Assembly: GCA_018649245.1 (NCBI GenBank)
Contig: JABIIH010000241.1
Coordinates: 1-35,167, forward strand
Direction of reading: 5' to 3'
DNA from: Rhodospirillaceae bacterium
Lineage (GTDB): Bacteria; Pseudomonadota; Alphaproteobacteria; Rhodospirillales; UBA2165
Length of the DNA: 35,167 nt
Below, in pieces: positions 1-8,834 of this stretch. Each line of letters opens with the position of its first letter. The first letter of the stretch is position 1. The position numbers were made by a program, and so were the translations under genes. The notes under the pieces are model-generated. The model was not told the DNA's origin. It ran no database searches and saw only the letters and a list, made by a program, of their open reading frames with translations.

Positions 1-650
1 CGCTGAGCCCGGCCAATGGCTTTGCCGATCCTCCCAGCAGTGCGGGTTATGAACCTGCTTACGTTGAAAAATACCGTGCTGCCCAGCGCGCCCGGGTGGA
101 GCGTCTTGACGCCATCGCTCACGAGCTGATCGACACGAGAATGACTGCTCGCAAACGTTTCAAAGAGAGTGATGCTGATGATGATCGCCGTATTGGTGCC
201 CACACACCGGTGATGACGATTTGGCGTACTGCTGCCGATCTCCGCTATTTCGATCTCAGCCTCGATCCTTCAGACAGAAAATATGGCTCGGTCTGGGGCC
301 AGGATCCGTACCAGTCGAATTACGGTAATGTCGGCTTCGCGCGCTTTTGCTCGCCGGAAAGTTGGCTCTCGACTTGGTCCGGTCTATCGTCGAAAGCAGA
401 GATGGCGAAAACCGCGCCTTCTGTGGAACAGCCGTCGATTGTGATATCCTACACTGGTGATAACACGGTCTATCCCTCAGACAGCGCGGCGATCTTTGAG
501 GCGCTGGGATCATCTGATAAAGTTAAACACAGCGTGCGCGGTGATCATCACGGTCATGCTCTGGCCGAAGGTGAGGAGCCAGGACGCATAGAAGTTGGCA
601 GATTACTGACCGAGTGGTTGGCAGCAAGATTTCCGGCAGAGAAGGAATAA
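1..650 (+). CDS. Alpha/beta hydrolase, C-terminal part (5' end outside window)
   Basis: The reading frame is open from the left edge (codons start at base 3) to TAA at 648-650, so this is the C-terminal part of a longer protein; the GTG at 96 is internal, not a start. The visible ~215 residues resemble the C-terminal half of an alpha/beta hydrolase. The segment SYTGDNTVYPSDS followed by GDHHGHAL fits the usual late catalytic Asp and His of the fold. The nucleophile Ser would be upstream and cannot be seen, so the substrate is unknown. The VOC gene follows six bases after the stop, which suggests co-transcription and perhaps a small catabolic cluster. The family call is moderate and the specific function open. 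Confidence 0.6.
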   Translation, partial: LSPANGFADPPSSAGYEPAYVEKYRAAQRARVERLDAIAHELIDTRMTARKRFKESDADDDRRIGAHTPVMTIWRTAADLRYFDLSLDPSDRKYGSVWGQDPYQSNYGNVGFARFCSPESWLSTWSGLSSKAEMAKTAPSVEQPSIVISYTGDNTVYPSDSAAIFEALGSSDKVKHSVRGDHHGHALAEGEEPGRIEVGRLLTEWLAARFPAEKE

Positions 651-655
651 AAAAG

Positions 656-1240
656 ATGTTAGATAAAACTAAGCCAGTATTACACGGCGTCCATCACACC
701 GCCTTTCCAACCTGGAAGCCGAAGGAGACCGTTGAATTTTACCGCGATGTACTGGGCCTGCCGGTGCTGCACGCCATCACCGCCAAGGGTTGGGGCCGGG
801 AAGCTCATCCGGATTTTCTGCATTTCTTTTTTGATGCCGGCAATGGCGCGGCGATTGCCTTCTTTTATTATATTGGCACCGAGCCAATGAAAGAGCTGGC
901 CGGTCCCCGGGGCTATCTCGGTATGGCGCGGCATACGTCGTGGCGGGTCGAAAGCGATGAAGAAATTGTGGCTTGGAGAGAGCGTCTGGTCGCCAAAGGT
1001 GTTGTTATCAGTGAAGAAGTTCAACACGAAGTCATCAAGTCGCTCTATTTCCGTGATCCCAATGGCTATCCGCTGGAAATCTCCTTGACCACAAGGGCTT
1101 TGGGTGAAGCGGATGCCGCAGATGCGGCGCTAACGCTAGACGCCATGATCGAAACTTTTGTCGATGGCGATGATCCTCAGAGCAAAACCATCGAGGATAT
1201 GTGGCGGCTCAAAGGTGAGAAGGTGAGGGAGCTCGCCTAA
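656..1240 (+). CDS. VOC (glyoxalase/extradiol dioxygenase fold) family protein
   Basis: This 194-residue protein has the vicinal-oxygen-chelate pattern. HGVHHTAF near the N-terminus starts the first beta-alpha-beta-beta-beta module, RHTSW lies mid-protein, and RDPNGYPLEIS is the typical end of the second module. H14, H93 and E141 are plausible 2-His-1-Glu metal ligands. The ATG at 656 is chosen over an in-frame GTG at 614 because AAGGA lies about ten bases upstream and the homologous part begins just after it; the GTG would overlap the preceding gene. The C-terminal ~45 residues after the VOC domain are acidic and unassigned. The stop overlaps the next start (TAATG), so the two are translationally coupled. 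VOC family is fairly certain; dioxygenase, lyase or other activity cannot be decided. Confidence 0.75.
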   Translation: MLDKTKPVLHGVHHTAFPTWKPKETVEFYRDVLGLPVLHAITAKGWGREAHPDFLHFFFDAGNGAAIAFFYYIGTEPMKELAGPRGYLGMARHTSWRVESDEEIVAWRERLVAKGVVISEEVQHEVIKSLYFRDPNGYPLEISLTTRALGEADAADAALTLDAMIETFVDGDDPQSKTIEDMWRLKGEKVRELA

Positions 1241-1479
1241 TGGCCGTACTTTATGTCCTTGATGTCCCGGAATTCCAGCCTTTGGTGAACTATGCCGAGG
1301 GCGCGCCCGATCTAGCCGTTTCCCAACACGGCGCTTATCACAAAATCGAAGCGGCTGGTGAACTTACTATCTTGCGCGAGCCCACCGGTATGGATGCGGC
1401 AATTTGGTTCGGCGGTCTCGTCGGCGGCTATGAAGGCGAGGTCAAAGAGTTCAGTGAGGATGTGCTCAGGATAGGATGA
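1240..1479 (+). CDS. Small hypothetical protein coupled to the VOC gene
   Basis: A 79-residue protein starting in a TAATG overlap with the VOC gene. I do not recognise a family. It has no signal peptide, membrane segment or cysteine cluster. The sequence is acidic and contains LTILREPTGMDAAIWFGGLVGG, which reads like a short mixed alpha/beta domain. The coupling makes a real, co-translated gene likely. It could be an accessory subunit of the VOC protein, but nothing in the sequence shows that. After its stop there are about 70 bases without obvious structure before dnaE. Confidence 0.6.
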   Translation: MAVLYVLDVPEFQPLVNYAEGAPDLAVSQHGAYHKIEAAGELTILREPTGMDAAIWFGGLVGGYEGEVKEFSEDVLRIG

Positions 1480-1553
1480 GTAGAACATTTTCCTGTGGAT
1501 AAGCTCATTTTAGATGATGACAGGAGCAGGAGAATCGTGGAACTCTCTTGAGT

Positions 1554-4500
1554 ATGTCACACGCTGAATTTGTTCATCTCCGGGTCCACTCTGCTTATTC
1601 ATTGTTGGAAGGCGCTCTAAAGGTCAAAGACCTTGTCCAGCGTACCAAAGACCTCAACATGCCGGCAGTGGCCATCACCGATACCGGCAATTTATTTGGT
1701 GCCTTGGAGTTTTCCGAGACTTGCCGAAAAGAGGGCATCCAGCCGATCATTGGCGGCCAGCTTGATGTCACACCCTACCGGCTAAGTGGTGATGACGAAA
1801 ACAGAATGGCCAACAAAAACGCCAGTATTTTGCAGGAGCCGGATCAAATTGTGCTGCTGGCGCAAAACGAAGCCGGCTATCGCAATATTCTTAAACTCGT
1901 CAGTCAATATCACCTGGCCCCGGATGGGGAAGGCGAGCCGCGTATTTCCGTTGATGATCTGGCCGCACACAACGAAGGTGTGATTGCCTTTACAGGCGGC
2001 TCTAAAGGTGGTGTCGGGCGCTTGCTTGCCGAGGGGCAAAATGATGCCGCAGAAGAACTGCTGACGCGGCTCAAGGAAATTTTTGTTGATCGACTTTATG
2101 TCGAAATCCAGCGTCATAATTTGCCGGTTGAGATTAAGATTGAAGCTGCGCTGATCGACCTCGCCTATAAACATAATCTGCCACTGATCGCGACCAATGA
2201 ATGTTTTTTCGATACCGAAGACAAATACGAGGCCCATGATGCGTTGATCTGTATCGCTGCCGGCGCCTATGTCGATCAGTCGGGCCGGCGGCGTCTCACG
2301 GTTGATCACCGCTTTAAATCGCCGCAGGAAATGCGCGCCTTGTTTGCTGATCTTCCGGAAGCTGTCGATAACACGCTGGTTGTCGCCGAGCGCTGCGCCG
2401 TGATGTCGGAGCCTCATGATCCACTACTGCCGGCGGCGCCTAAAGAAATTGAGAATGAAGGAAAGTCAGATGCTGAGGTTTTGGCTGAGCTGGCAAAAGC
2501 AGGACTGGACGAGCGTCTCGAAGTTCAGGTCTATCAGGATGAAATGGACACGGCGGCGAAAGAAATTGCTGCCCGGCCTTACGTCGAGCGAATGGAGTAT
2601 GAGCTCGAGGTTATCACCGAGATGGGTTTTCCAGGCTATTTCCTGATCGTCGCCGACTTTATCAAATGGTCGAAACAACAGGAAATTCCGGTCGGACCAG
2701 GCCGTGGTTCGGGAGCGGGCTCGGTGGTGGCCTGGGCGCTGACAATCACGGATCTGGACCCGCTGCGTTTTGGTCTGCTGTTTGAACGCTTCCTGAACCC
2801 GGAACGCGTATCCATGCCGGACTTTGACATCGACTTTTGTCAGGACCGGCGAGATGAGGTTATCCACTATGTGCAGGATAAATACGGCGATGACCGAGTG
2901 GCGCAGATCATAACTTTTGGTACGCTGCAACCACGTGCGGCGTTGCGTGATGTTGGCCGCGTATTGCAAATGCCCTATCCGCAAGTCGACCGTATTTGCA
3001 AGCTGGTGCCGAATAATCCTGCCGCCCCGGTAACACTTCAGCAAGCGATCGATGGTGAGCCGGCGCTGCAAGAAGAGATTAAATCTGACAATCGGGTCGC
3101 GAAACTAGTCGATATCGCCAAGCGCCTTGAAGGGCTCTACCGCCATGCCTCGACCCACGCTGCCGGCGTGGTGATTGGCGACCGGCCTTTGGATGAACTG
3201 GTACCGCTTTATCGTGATCCACGCTCGGATATGCCGGTGACGCAATTCTCGATGAAATGGGTTGAGCCCGCTGGTCTGGTGAAATTTGATTTCTTAGGCC
3301 TCAAAACGCTGACGGTATTGGCCAAAGCACTTGATCATTTGAAAGCGCGCAACATTGAAATTGATATCGACAATTTGCCGTTTGATGATCCGGCGACGTT
3401 CGAGATGCTCGGCAAAGGCGACACCACTGGCGTCTTCCAATTGGAGAGTTCCGGTATGCGCGATATCTTGCGCAATATGAAGCCCGATAGTTTCGAAGAC
3501 ATCATCGCTATTGTGGCGCTCTACCGGCCGGGTCCGATGGATAATATTCCAAGCTATATCCGCCGCAAACATGGCGAGGAAGCGCCGGATTATCTTTATC
3601 CCAATCTTGAGCCAATCCTCAAAGAAACCTACGGCATCATGATCTACCAAGAGCAGGTTATGCAGATTGCTCAAGAATTGGCGGGCTATTCACTCGGTGG
3701 TGCTGATCTGTTGCGGCGCGCCATGGGTAAGAAAATCAAAGCGGAAATGGATGCGCAGCGGAAAAACTTTGTCGAAGGCTCGGTGGCCAAAAGTGTGCCG
3801 GAACAAAAAGCCTCCGACATTTTTGACCAAGTGGCGAAGTTCGCCGGCTACGGTTTCAACAAATCTCATGCCGCCGCTTATGCGCTGGTTGCCTATCAGA
3901 CGGCGTATCTGAAAGCCAACTACCCGGTAGAGTTTATGGCGGCTTCGATGACGCTTGATATGCAGAACACCGATAAGCTTTATACCTTTAAACAGGAGCT
4001 CGAACGCCTGAATATCGACTTGTTACCACCAAATATCAACAAATCCGGCGTGACCTTTACGGTCGAAGAAACGGCGGAAGGTGGAGCCGTCCGCTATGCT
4101 TTGGCGGCGATCAAAAATGTCGGCGAAGGGGCGATGCAGACGGTCATCAATGATCGGGATGTTAATGGCGATTATCAAGATGTCAGCGATCTGGCTAACC
4201 GGCTAGATACAAAATCGATCAATAAGCGCCAGGTAGAAAACCTGATCAGGTCGGGCGCAATGGATGTGCTTAATCCTAACCGCAAACAAATGCTGGAAGG
4301 GGTGGCCGCAATCGTCAGTCACGCCGGCGCTGCTCAACAAGAGCGGGAAAGCGATCAGATTGGCTTGTTTGGTGCTGAGGAAAGCGTTGTCGCCAATATT
4401 TCCTTACCGGAAATATCAGACTGGCTGGAAACCGACCGGCTGAAAGAAGAGTTCGACGCCATCGGTTTTTATCTCTCGGCCCATCCGTTGGACAGCTATG

Positions 4501-5042
4501 GCAAGGCTTTAGAACGGCTTAAAATCTCTTCCTATGCACAACTTGAGGCAGCTAATGCATCCGGGCCGGTTAAACTTGCCGGCATGGTGATTTCCAAAAA
4601 AGAACGCATTTCGGCCAAAGGAAATAAATATGCCTTTGTCCAGTTATCGGATGCTTCCGGTTCTTTCGAAGTTACGGTGTTCGCCGATGTTTTATCCGCC
4701 GCCCGTGAATTATTGGAAGCCGGCAACAAAGTGATTGTCAATGCCGCCGCCGACAATAAAGATCAGTTTAAACTGCTTGCCAACCGCATTGCCTCGCTGG
4801 ATGAAGCGACCGCCAAAACCAGTGCCGGGCTCAAAATCTATGTCGATGACGCGGCGGCTCTTGGTTCAATCAAAGAAATTCTCGATCGGGAAGGGCGCGG
4901 CAAAGGCGATGTTATGCTGGTCTCTAGAATTGATATGCAGACCGAAGTGGAAACAAATCTGCCGGATAAATACGCGGTCTCACCCGCCATGGCGCAAGCC
5001 GTTAAAGCCATCCCTGGCATTGTTGAGGTGCGCGAAGTTTAG
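1554..5042 (+). CDS. dnaE: DNA polymerase III subunit alpha
   Basis: The replicative polymerase catalytic subunit, 1162 residues, close to the usual length of DnaE1. It opens with a PHP domain (FVHLRVHSAYSLLEGAL). The C-family polymerase core follows: GPGRGSGAGS precedes the catalytic PDFDIDF motif (Asp at about 423 and 425), and an HASTHAAGVVI segment and helix-hairpin-helix region come later. QIGLF at about 935-939 matches the internal beta-clamp binding pentapeptide. An OB-fold domain (LAGMVISKKERISAKG) lies near the C-terminus. The start is ambiguous: ATG 1554 gives MSHAEF, the common family start; TTG 1548 lies six bases earlier and is better placed for AGGAG at 1528-1532. The gene converges on the DUF922 gene with a 16-base gap and no visible terminator. 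Confidence 0.97.
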   Translation: MSHAEFVHLRVHSAYSLLEGALKVKDLVQRTKDLNMPAVAITDTGNLFGALEFSETCRKEGIQPIIGGQLDVTPYRLSGDDENRMANKNASILQEPDQIVLLAQNEAGYRNILKLVSQYHLAPDGEGEPRISVDDLAAHNEGVIAFTGGSKGGVGRLLAEGQNDAAEELLTRLKEIFVDRLYVEIQRHNLPVEIKIEAALIDLAYKHNLPLIATNECFFDTEDKYEAHDALICIAAGAYVDQSGRRRLTVDHRFKSPQEMRALFADLPEAVDNTLVVAERCAVMSEPHDPLLPAAPKEIENEGKSDAEVLAELAKAGLDERLEVQVYQDEMDTAAKEIAARPYVERMEYELEVITEMGFPGYFLIVADFIKWSKQQEIPVGPGRGSGAGSVVAWALTITDLDPLRFGLLFERFLNPERVSMPDFDIDFCQDRRDEVIHYVQDKYGDDRVAQIITFGTLQPRAALRDVGRVLQMPYPQVDRICKLVPNNPAAPVTLQQAIDGEPALQEEIKSDNRVAKLVDIAKRLEGLYRHASTHAAGVVIGDRPLDELVPLYRDPRSDMPVTQFSMKWVEPAGLVKFDFLGLKTLTVLAKALDHLKARNIEIDIDNLPFDDPATFEMLGKGDTTGVFQLESSGMRDILRNMKPDSFEDIIAIVALYRPGPMDNIPSYIRRKHGEEAPDYLYPNLEPILKETYGIMIYQEQVMQIAQELAGYSLGGADLLRRAMGKKIKAEMDAQRKNFVEGSVAKSVPEQKASDIFDQVAKFAGYGFNKSHAAAYALVAYQTAYLKANYPVEFMAASMTLDMQNTDKLYTFKQELERLNIDLLPPNINKSGVTFTVEETAEGGAVRYALAAIKNVGEGAMQTVINDRDVNGDYQDVSDLANRLDTKSINKRQVENLIRSGAMDVLNPNRKQMLEGVAAIVSHAGAAQQERESDQIGLFGAEESVVANISLPEISDWLETDRLKEEFDAIGFYLSAHPLDSYGKALERLKISSYAQLEAANASGPVKLAGMVISKKERISAKGNKYAFVQLSDASGSFEVTVFADVLSAARELLEAGNKVIVNAAADNKDQFKLLANRIASLDEATAKTSAGLKIYVDDAAALGSIKEILDREGRGKGDVMLVSRIDMQTEVETNLPDKYAVSPAMAQAVKAIPGIVEVREV

Positions 5043-5058
5043 GGTTTCACCGCAATAG

Positions 5059-5754
5059 CTACCACCTGGAACATTGCTGGGTAAGCATCTGATAACTTAA
5101 CGGTGTGTCAATTTGGCGGTTACGTGAGTTCATGCGTCTTTCGATTGGGGCTTTTATCCGGTTGAGGTTAGCTCCAAGAATTTTAAATGCGCGTTGACTT
5201 GCCTGCTTCGGTGTGGAGCCAAAGCCGGGTTGTAGATTGCGAATAATCCGCCATATCCGATCGTTAAATGTTTGCTCAAGCGTTTCGATGCCACTTTGAA
5301 ATGTCGCAACATGTTCGTGTTCGTGGTCGACAACAGCCTTATATTGACAGGTGCCTCGCCGGTACTTACCGAGGATGTATACTTTCAATTTTTTCACCAG
5401 AATCTCTACATCAACAGATTGGATGCGCGCGCAATACCGATTGGACCCAAGGCGGGCGACTTGGGAGTTCATTTCGAAGCCAACGCTATGTTGGCTGGAG
5501 GTCAGACCTAGGGCCCGTTCGTTCGATTTTAAACGTGAGCTTTTGAATCTATTGGCCAAACGAGCCAGCTGCTGTTGATTTAAGGAAACATCATAATCAA
5601 TAGGCCGAGACGTTGTCTTGACCGTAAACTCAATCTTTTTTTGTAGAACCGGGCAGGTGCTGCGTCGTTTTTGGGCATCAGCCGAAGAGTTTAAAATCAG
5701 CAAAAAAACCACAGCAGAGGCAGTGCCCAGAAACAATTTTGATAAATTAGTCAT
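5059..5754 (-). CDS. Predicted secreted Zn-dependent protease, DUF922 family
   Basis: A 231-residue exported protein. Residues 1-27 form a signal peptide (basic start, hydrophobic VVFLLIL core, probable cleavage after ADA before QKRR). The mature part contains DHEHEHVATF; H144-E145-H146-E147-H148 satisfies HExxH, the zinc-binding signature used to describe DUF922/COG5661 proteins as predicted secreted metalloproteases. Cysteines at the start of the mature protein, mid-protein and near the C-terminus could form disulfides in the periplasm. No protease activity is established for this group, as far as I know. The gene is a single - strand unit between dnaE and rpsB, convergent with dnaE and divergent from rpsB. 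Its start ATG has no clear Shine-Dalgarno sequence. Confidence 0.75.
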   Translation of the reverse strand: MTNLSKLFLGTASAVVFLLILNSSADAQKRRSTCPVLQKKIEFTVKTTSRPIDYDVSLNQQQLARLANRFKSSRLKSNERALGLTSSQHSVGFEMNSQVARLGSNRYCARIQSVDVEILVKKLKVYILGKYRRGTCQYKAVVDHEHEHVATFQSGIETLEQTFNDRIWRIIRNLQPGFGSTPKQASQRAFKILGANLNRIKAPIERRMNSRNRQIDTPLSYQMLTQQCSRW

Positions 5755-5837
5755 ACGCTATTGAAGCATTCGATCAAAACATACTCAAATCACAATTTGG
5801 CGTCTGGAAAAAGGCCGCAGTTTTTCGCCTTTTGTTC

Positions 5838-5866
5838 TTGCAATCGCCGGCTAAAGCGCCTAAAAC
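5838..5866 (+). promoter_or_regulatory. Candidate sigma70-type promoter for rpsB-tsf
   Basis: TTGCAA at 5838-5843 and TAAAAC at 5861-5866 are separated by 17 bases, each matching four of six consensus positions. It would start transcription near 5873 and give an rpsB leader of about 115 bases. It sits in the 235-base gap between the divergent DUF922 gene and rpsB, where a ribosomal-protein operon promoter is expected. Matches are partial, so this is only a candidate. Confidence 0.35.
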
Positions 5867-5922
5867 GCGCGCTTAAATCCACACACGGGCTTAGCGGTCG
5901 CGGCGCAAATTCGCTGAAGTAT

Positions 5923-5954
5923 CGCTCCGGTGTTTCGAAAGGTTCGAAATAGCG
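5923..5954 (+). promoter_or_regulatory. Hairpin in the rpsB 5' leader
   Basis: TTTCGAA (5933-5939), a three-base AGG loop and TTCGAAA (5943-5949) form a perfect 7-bp stem. It is flanked by CGCT (5924-5927) and AGCG (5951-5954), which can pair further out across an internal loop. It ends about 35 bases before the rpsB ATG, inside the predicted leader. S2 autoregulation through the rpsB leader is known in gammaproteobacteria; a similar role here is inference from position alone. Confidence 0.35.
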
Positions 5955-5989
5955 TCCGTGGAGGTCTAACCGGAAAAGGGAAAGAAAAC

Positions 5990-6958
5990 ATGGCTTTGCC
6001 AACTTTTACCATGCGCCAAATGCTTGAATCTGGCGTTCATTTTGGTCACGTAACCCGCCGCTGGAATCCGAAGATGGACGAATACATCTTTGGTACTCGC
6101 CAAGGCATTCATATCTTAGATTTACAACAAACAGTGCCGATGATGTATCGGGCGATGCAGGCTGTCGGCGAAATTGTCGCTGGTGGTGGTCGCGTATTAT
6201 GGGTTGGCACCAAGCGCCAAGCCAGTGAGCCGATATCAGAAGCAGCCAAACGCTGCGGCCAGTACTATGTTAATCATCGCTGGCTCGGTGGCATGATGAC
6301 CAATTGGAAGACCATCTCGAATTCGATTAAGCGGCTCAAAACGTTGGAAGAACAGCTTTCAGAAGACAACGAAGAAGTTGCCGGTCTGACTAAGAAGGAT
6401 CTGCTCAAACTTACCCGCGAACGCGATAAGCTGGACCGCTCCTTGGGCGGTATTAAAGATATGGGAGGTTTGCCGGATATCGTTTTTGTCATCGATACCA
6501 ACAAAGAAGGCATTGCAGTAGCCGAAGCCAATAAACTCGGAATTCCGGTTGTTGGTGTTATTGATAGTAACTCCGATCCCAAAGGTATCGATTACCCCAT
6601 CCCGGGCAACGATGATTCTATCCGTGCGATTAATTTCTACTGTGAAATGATTGCCGGTTCGGTGTTGTCTGGTATTCAGACCGAGATGGCTGCAAGTGGC
6701 AGCGATTTGGGTGAGCAAGAAGTCGCTCCCGATGAAGCACTGCCAACCGAAGCTCCCGCTGAGGAAACGCCTGCAGAAGAAGCACCAGCCGAAGCAGCAC
6801 CAGCCGAAGCAGCACCGGAAGCGGCTGCAACTGAGGAAGCACCAGCCGAAGCGGCACCAGAAGCGGCTGCAACTGAGGTAGCTCCAGCAGAAGAGGCTGC
6901 ACCTGAAGCTGCTGCTGAAACAGCGGCAGAAGAACCGGAGCAACCGGCAGCGTCTTAA
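5990..6958 (+). CDS. rpsB: 30S ribosomal protein S2 with long Ala/Glu/Pro tail
   Basis: Ribosomal protein S2, 322 residues. The core (about residues 1-235) is typical: [13 protein letters not shown] at the start, then [23 protein letters not shown] and [10 protein letters not shown], ending [11 protein letters not shown]. The ATG at 5990 is chosen because [10 protein letters not shown] is the usual start and GGGAAAG lies just upstream; an in-frame upstream start at 5930 would add 20 residues that read through the leader hairpin. After the core comes a tail of about 80 residues made almost only of Ala, Glu, Pro and Thr, with a 14-residue repeat; E. coli S2 (241 residues) lacks it. tsf follows 46 bases later, the classic rpsB-tsf pair. 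Confidence 0.97.
   Translation: MALPTFTMRQMLESGVHFGHVTRRWNPKMDEYIFGTRQGIHILDLQQTVPMMYRAMQAVGEIVAGGGRVLWVGTKRQASEPISEAAKRCGQYYVNHRWLGGMMTNWKTISNSIKRLKTLEEQLSEDNEEVAGLTKKDLLKLTRERDKLDRSLGGIKDMGGLPDIVFVIDTNKEGIAVAEANKLGIPVVGVIDSNSDPKGIDYPIPGNDDSIRAINFYCEMIAGSVLSGIQTEMAASGSDLGEQEVAPDEALPTEAPAEETPAEEAPAEAAPAEAAPEAAATEEAPAEAAPEAAATEVAPAEEAAPEAAAETAAEEPEQPAAS
6794..6877 (+). repeat. 42-bp (14-codon) tandem repeat in the rpsB tail
   Basis: Two adjacent in-frame 42-base units (6794-6835 and 6836-6877) encode [A/E][13 protein letters not shown], differing at one residue; more degenerate copies of the same Ala/Glu/Pro pattern lie on both sides. The 19 bases at 6818-6836 recur exactly at 6860-6878. The unit length keeps the frame, so gain or loss of copies would change only tail length. 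Confidence 0.75.
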
Positions 6959-7004
6959 GGCTGAGGGTCTCCATACAGATACGATTTTAAGATAGAGGTA
7001 TATT

Positions 7005-7931
7005 ATGGCAGAGATTACTGCTGCTTTGGTTAAAGAGCTGAGAGAATCAACCGGCGCCGGCATGATGGATTGCAAAAAAGCGCTGATGGAAAACGACGGT
7101 GACATGGAAGCATCGGTCGATTGGCTACGCTCGCAAGGCCTTGCGGCAGCGGCTAAAAAAGCCGGTCGGGCAGCGTCCGAAGGATTGGTCGGTGTCGCTA
7201 CAAGTGGTGCCAAAGGAGCCGTTGTTGAGCTTAATGCTGAAACAGATTTCGTAGCACGCAATGAATCCTTCCAGGATTTTGCTGAATCACTGGTCCAAAT
7301 TGCCTTAACTGGTGATGGTGACGTTGAAACTTTAAAAGCAGCTGATCATCCGTCGGGAGATAACGTTGCGGAACACCTAACTCAGCTTATTTCGACCATT
7401 GGCGAAAATATGGATTTGCGCCGCAGTGCCGTCCTGGAAGTCGAAAACGGTGTTGTGTCGAGCTACATGCATAATGCAATGAAGCCGGGTCTTGGAAAAA
7501 TTGGTGTTTTGGTGGCACTTGAATCAACCGGAGATGCTGCAGCCTTGGACGCCTTAGGTAAGCAACTCGCCATGCATGTTGCCGCTGCTAGCCCGCTCGC
7601 TTTGACACGTGATGATGTTGATGCCGGCGATCTTGAGCGTGAAAGAAATATTCTGATGGAACAAGCCAGAGATTCTGGCAAGCCTGAAGAAATCATAGAG
7701 AAAATGGTCGAAGGACGGCTGCGTAAATATTACGAAGAAATTTGCCTGCTGGAACAAACCTATGTCATCGACACGGATAACAATGTCGAAAAGGCAGTTG
7801 AAGCGGCAGCTAAAGAAATTGGCGCCCCTGTCAGCATTAAAGGCTTTGTTCGATTCGCACTCGGTGAAGGTGTAGAGAAAAAAGAAGAGGACTTTGCTGC
7901 TGAAGTAGCAGCGGTTGCTGGCGGCTCTTAA
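7005..7931 (+). CDS. tsf: Translation elongation factor Ts
   Basis: EF-Ts, the guanine nucleotide exchange factor that recycles EF-Tu-GDP in the cytoplasm. At 308 residues it has the normal family length. The N-terminal UBA-like domain carries [16 protein letters not shown], and the core carries [13 protein letters not shown], the hallmark region contacting EF-Tu. GAGG about eight bases upstream of the ATG is a good ribosome binding site. It lies directly behind rpsB, as in most bacteria. The 174 bases between tsf and pyrH show no clear terminator; an isolated TTGACC at 8044-8049 has no matching -10, so a separate pyrH promoter could not be assigned. Confidence 0.97.
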   Translation: MAEITAALVKELRESTGAGMMDCKKALMENDGDMEASVDWLRSQGLAAAAKKAGRAASEGLVGVATSGAKGAVVELNAETDFVARNESFQDFAESLVQIALTGDGDVETLKAADHPSGDNVAEHLTQLISTIGENMDLRRSAVLEVENGVVSSYMHNAMKPGLGKIGVLVALESTGDAAALDALGKQLAMHVAAASPLALTRDDVDAGDLERERNILMEQARDSGKPEEIIEKMVEGRLRKYYEEICLLEQTYVIDTDNNVEKAVEAAAKEIGAPVSIKGFVRFALGEGVEKKEEDFAAEVAAVAGGS

Positions 7932-8105
7932 CAGTAAAACTTAAGGGATTTGCTGAAAAAAAATAAGATTTTCCTAGCAACCAGAACTATTCACACTTCT
8001 GCCATAGTTTGCCACGTTTTGCTGGTGTATGCTCTGTTGTAATTTGACCGTTACAGCGGGCCGCAACTGTGCCTAAAAATTGCCGTTAAAGGATTTTGAT
8101 ACTTC

Positions 8106-8834
8106 ATGCCCACATCCCCGAAATATAAACGTGTTTTGTTGAAATTGTCCGGTGAAGGTTTAATGGGCGAGCTGGATTTCGGCTTTGAACCTGAGGCCAT
8201 GGAGCGCATTGCTAATGAGGTCAAGGCCGTGTGTGAAATGGGCGTGCAAGTCTGTCTGGTGATTGGTGGCGGGAATATATTTCGAGGACTTAAAGGCGTC
8301 GCTTCTGGCTTGGAACGTTCAAGCGCCGATCATATGGGCATGTTGGCGACGGTGATGAATGCGCTGGGTGTACAATCTGTATTGGAAAAAATGGGCGTAG
8401 CAACCCGTGTTCTATCAGCTATCCCAATGACCACGGTTTGCGAGCCCTACATTCGCCGCCGCGCCATGCGCCACATGGAAAAAGGCCGGGTTGTCATTTT
8501 TGCCGCCGGCACCGGTAATCCTTATTTTACGACCGATACTGCGGCAGCTTTAAGGGCCGCTGAGATGAATTGTGATGCCTTGCTCAAAGGCACGCAAGTG
8601 GATGGTGTTTACAGCGATGATCCTAAATTAGTTGTAGATGCCGAGCGTTACGATAAACTATCTTACCGGGATGTTTTAACCCGTGATCTGAAAGTTATGG
8701 ATGCGTCGGCAATTTCGCTATGCCGGGAAAACGATATTCCCATTATTGTTTTCTCTATTCATTCGACAGGCGCGTTTGCCGATGTTATGACGGGCAAAGG
8801 TAAGTCGACAATAATTGGTGAAGGGGAGGAATAA
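8106..8834 (+). CDS. pyrH: Uridylate kinase (UMP kinase)
   Basis: UMP kinase, converting UMP to UDP with ATP in de novo pyrimidine synthesis; bacterial enzymes are hexamers of the amino-acid-kinase fold. The 242 residues are the usual length. Visible motifs are KLSGEGL near the N-terminus (phosphate loop), [30 protein letters not shown] and the C-terminal [15 protein letters not shown] nucleotide-binding segment. AAAGGA lies about 12 bases before the ATG. frr follows with no gap (TAA immediately followed by GTG), so the two genes are co-transcribed, as widely seen. Confidence 0.97.
   Translation: MPTSPKYKRVLLKLSGEGLMGELDFGFEPEAMERIANEVKAVCEMGVQVCLVIGGGNIFRGLKGVASGLERSSADHMGMLATVMNALGVQSVLEKMGVATRVLSAIPMTTVCEPYIRRRAMRHMEKGRVVIFAAGTGNPYFTTDTAAALRAAEMNCDALLKGTQVDGVYSDDPKLVVDAERYDKLSYRDVLTRDLKVMDASAISLCRENDIPIIVFSIHSTGAFADVMTGKGKSTIIGEGEE

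Noticed and set aside
614-655. Earlier GTG start for the VOC gene
   Set aside because: It would overlap the hydrolase by 37 bases and lacks a ribosome binding site, while ATG 656 has one and matches the family start.
5761-5952. Short basic open frame (63 codons) on the + strand before rpsB
   Set aside because: It lies across the predicted rpsB promoter and leader hairpin, has no ribosome binding site and no recognisable protein pattern.
6359-7261. Long minus-strand open frame (about 300 codons) rich in Cys, Phe and Arg opposite rpsB and tsf
   Set aside because: It is the complement of the repetitive Ala/Glu/Pro tail of rpsB; the composition is an artefact of that low-complexity DNA and it spans two certain genes.
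8009-8049. Possible pyrH promoter hexamers (TTGCCA, TTGACC) after tsf
   Set aside because: No -10 sequence at 16-18 bases from either; not strong enough to list as a feature.
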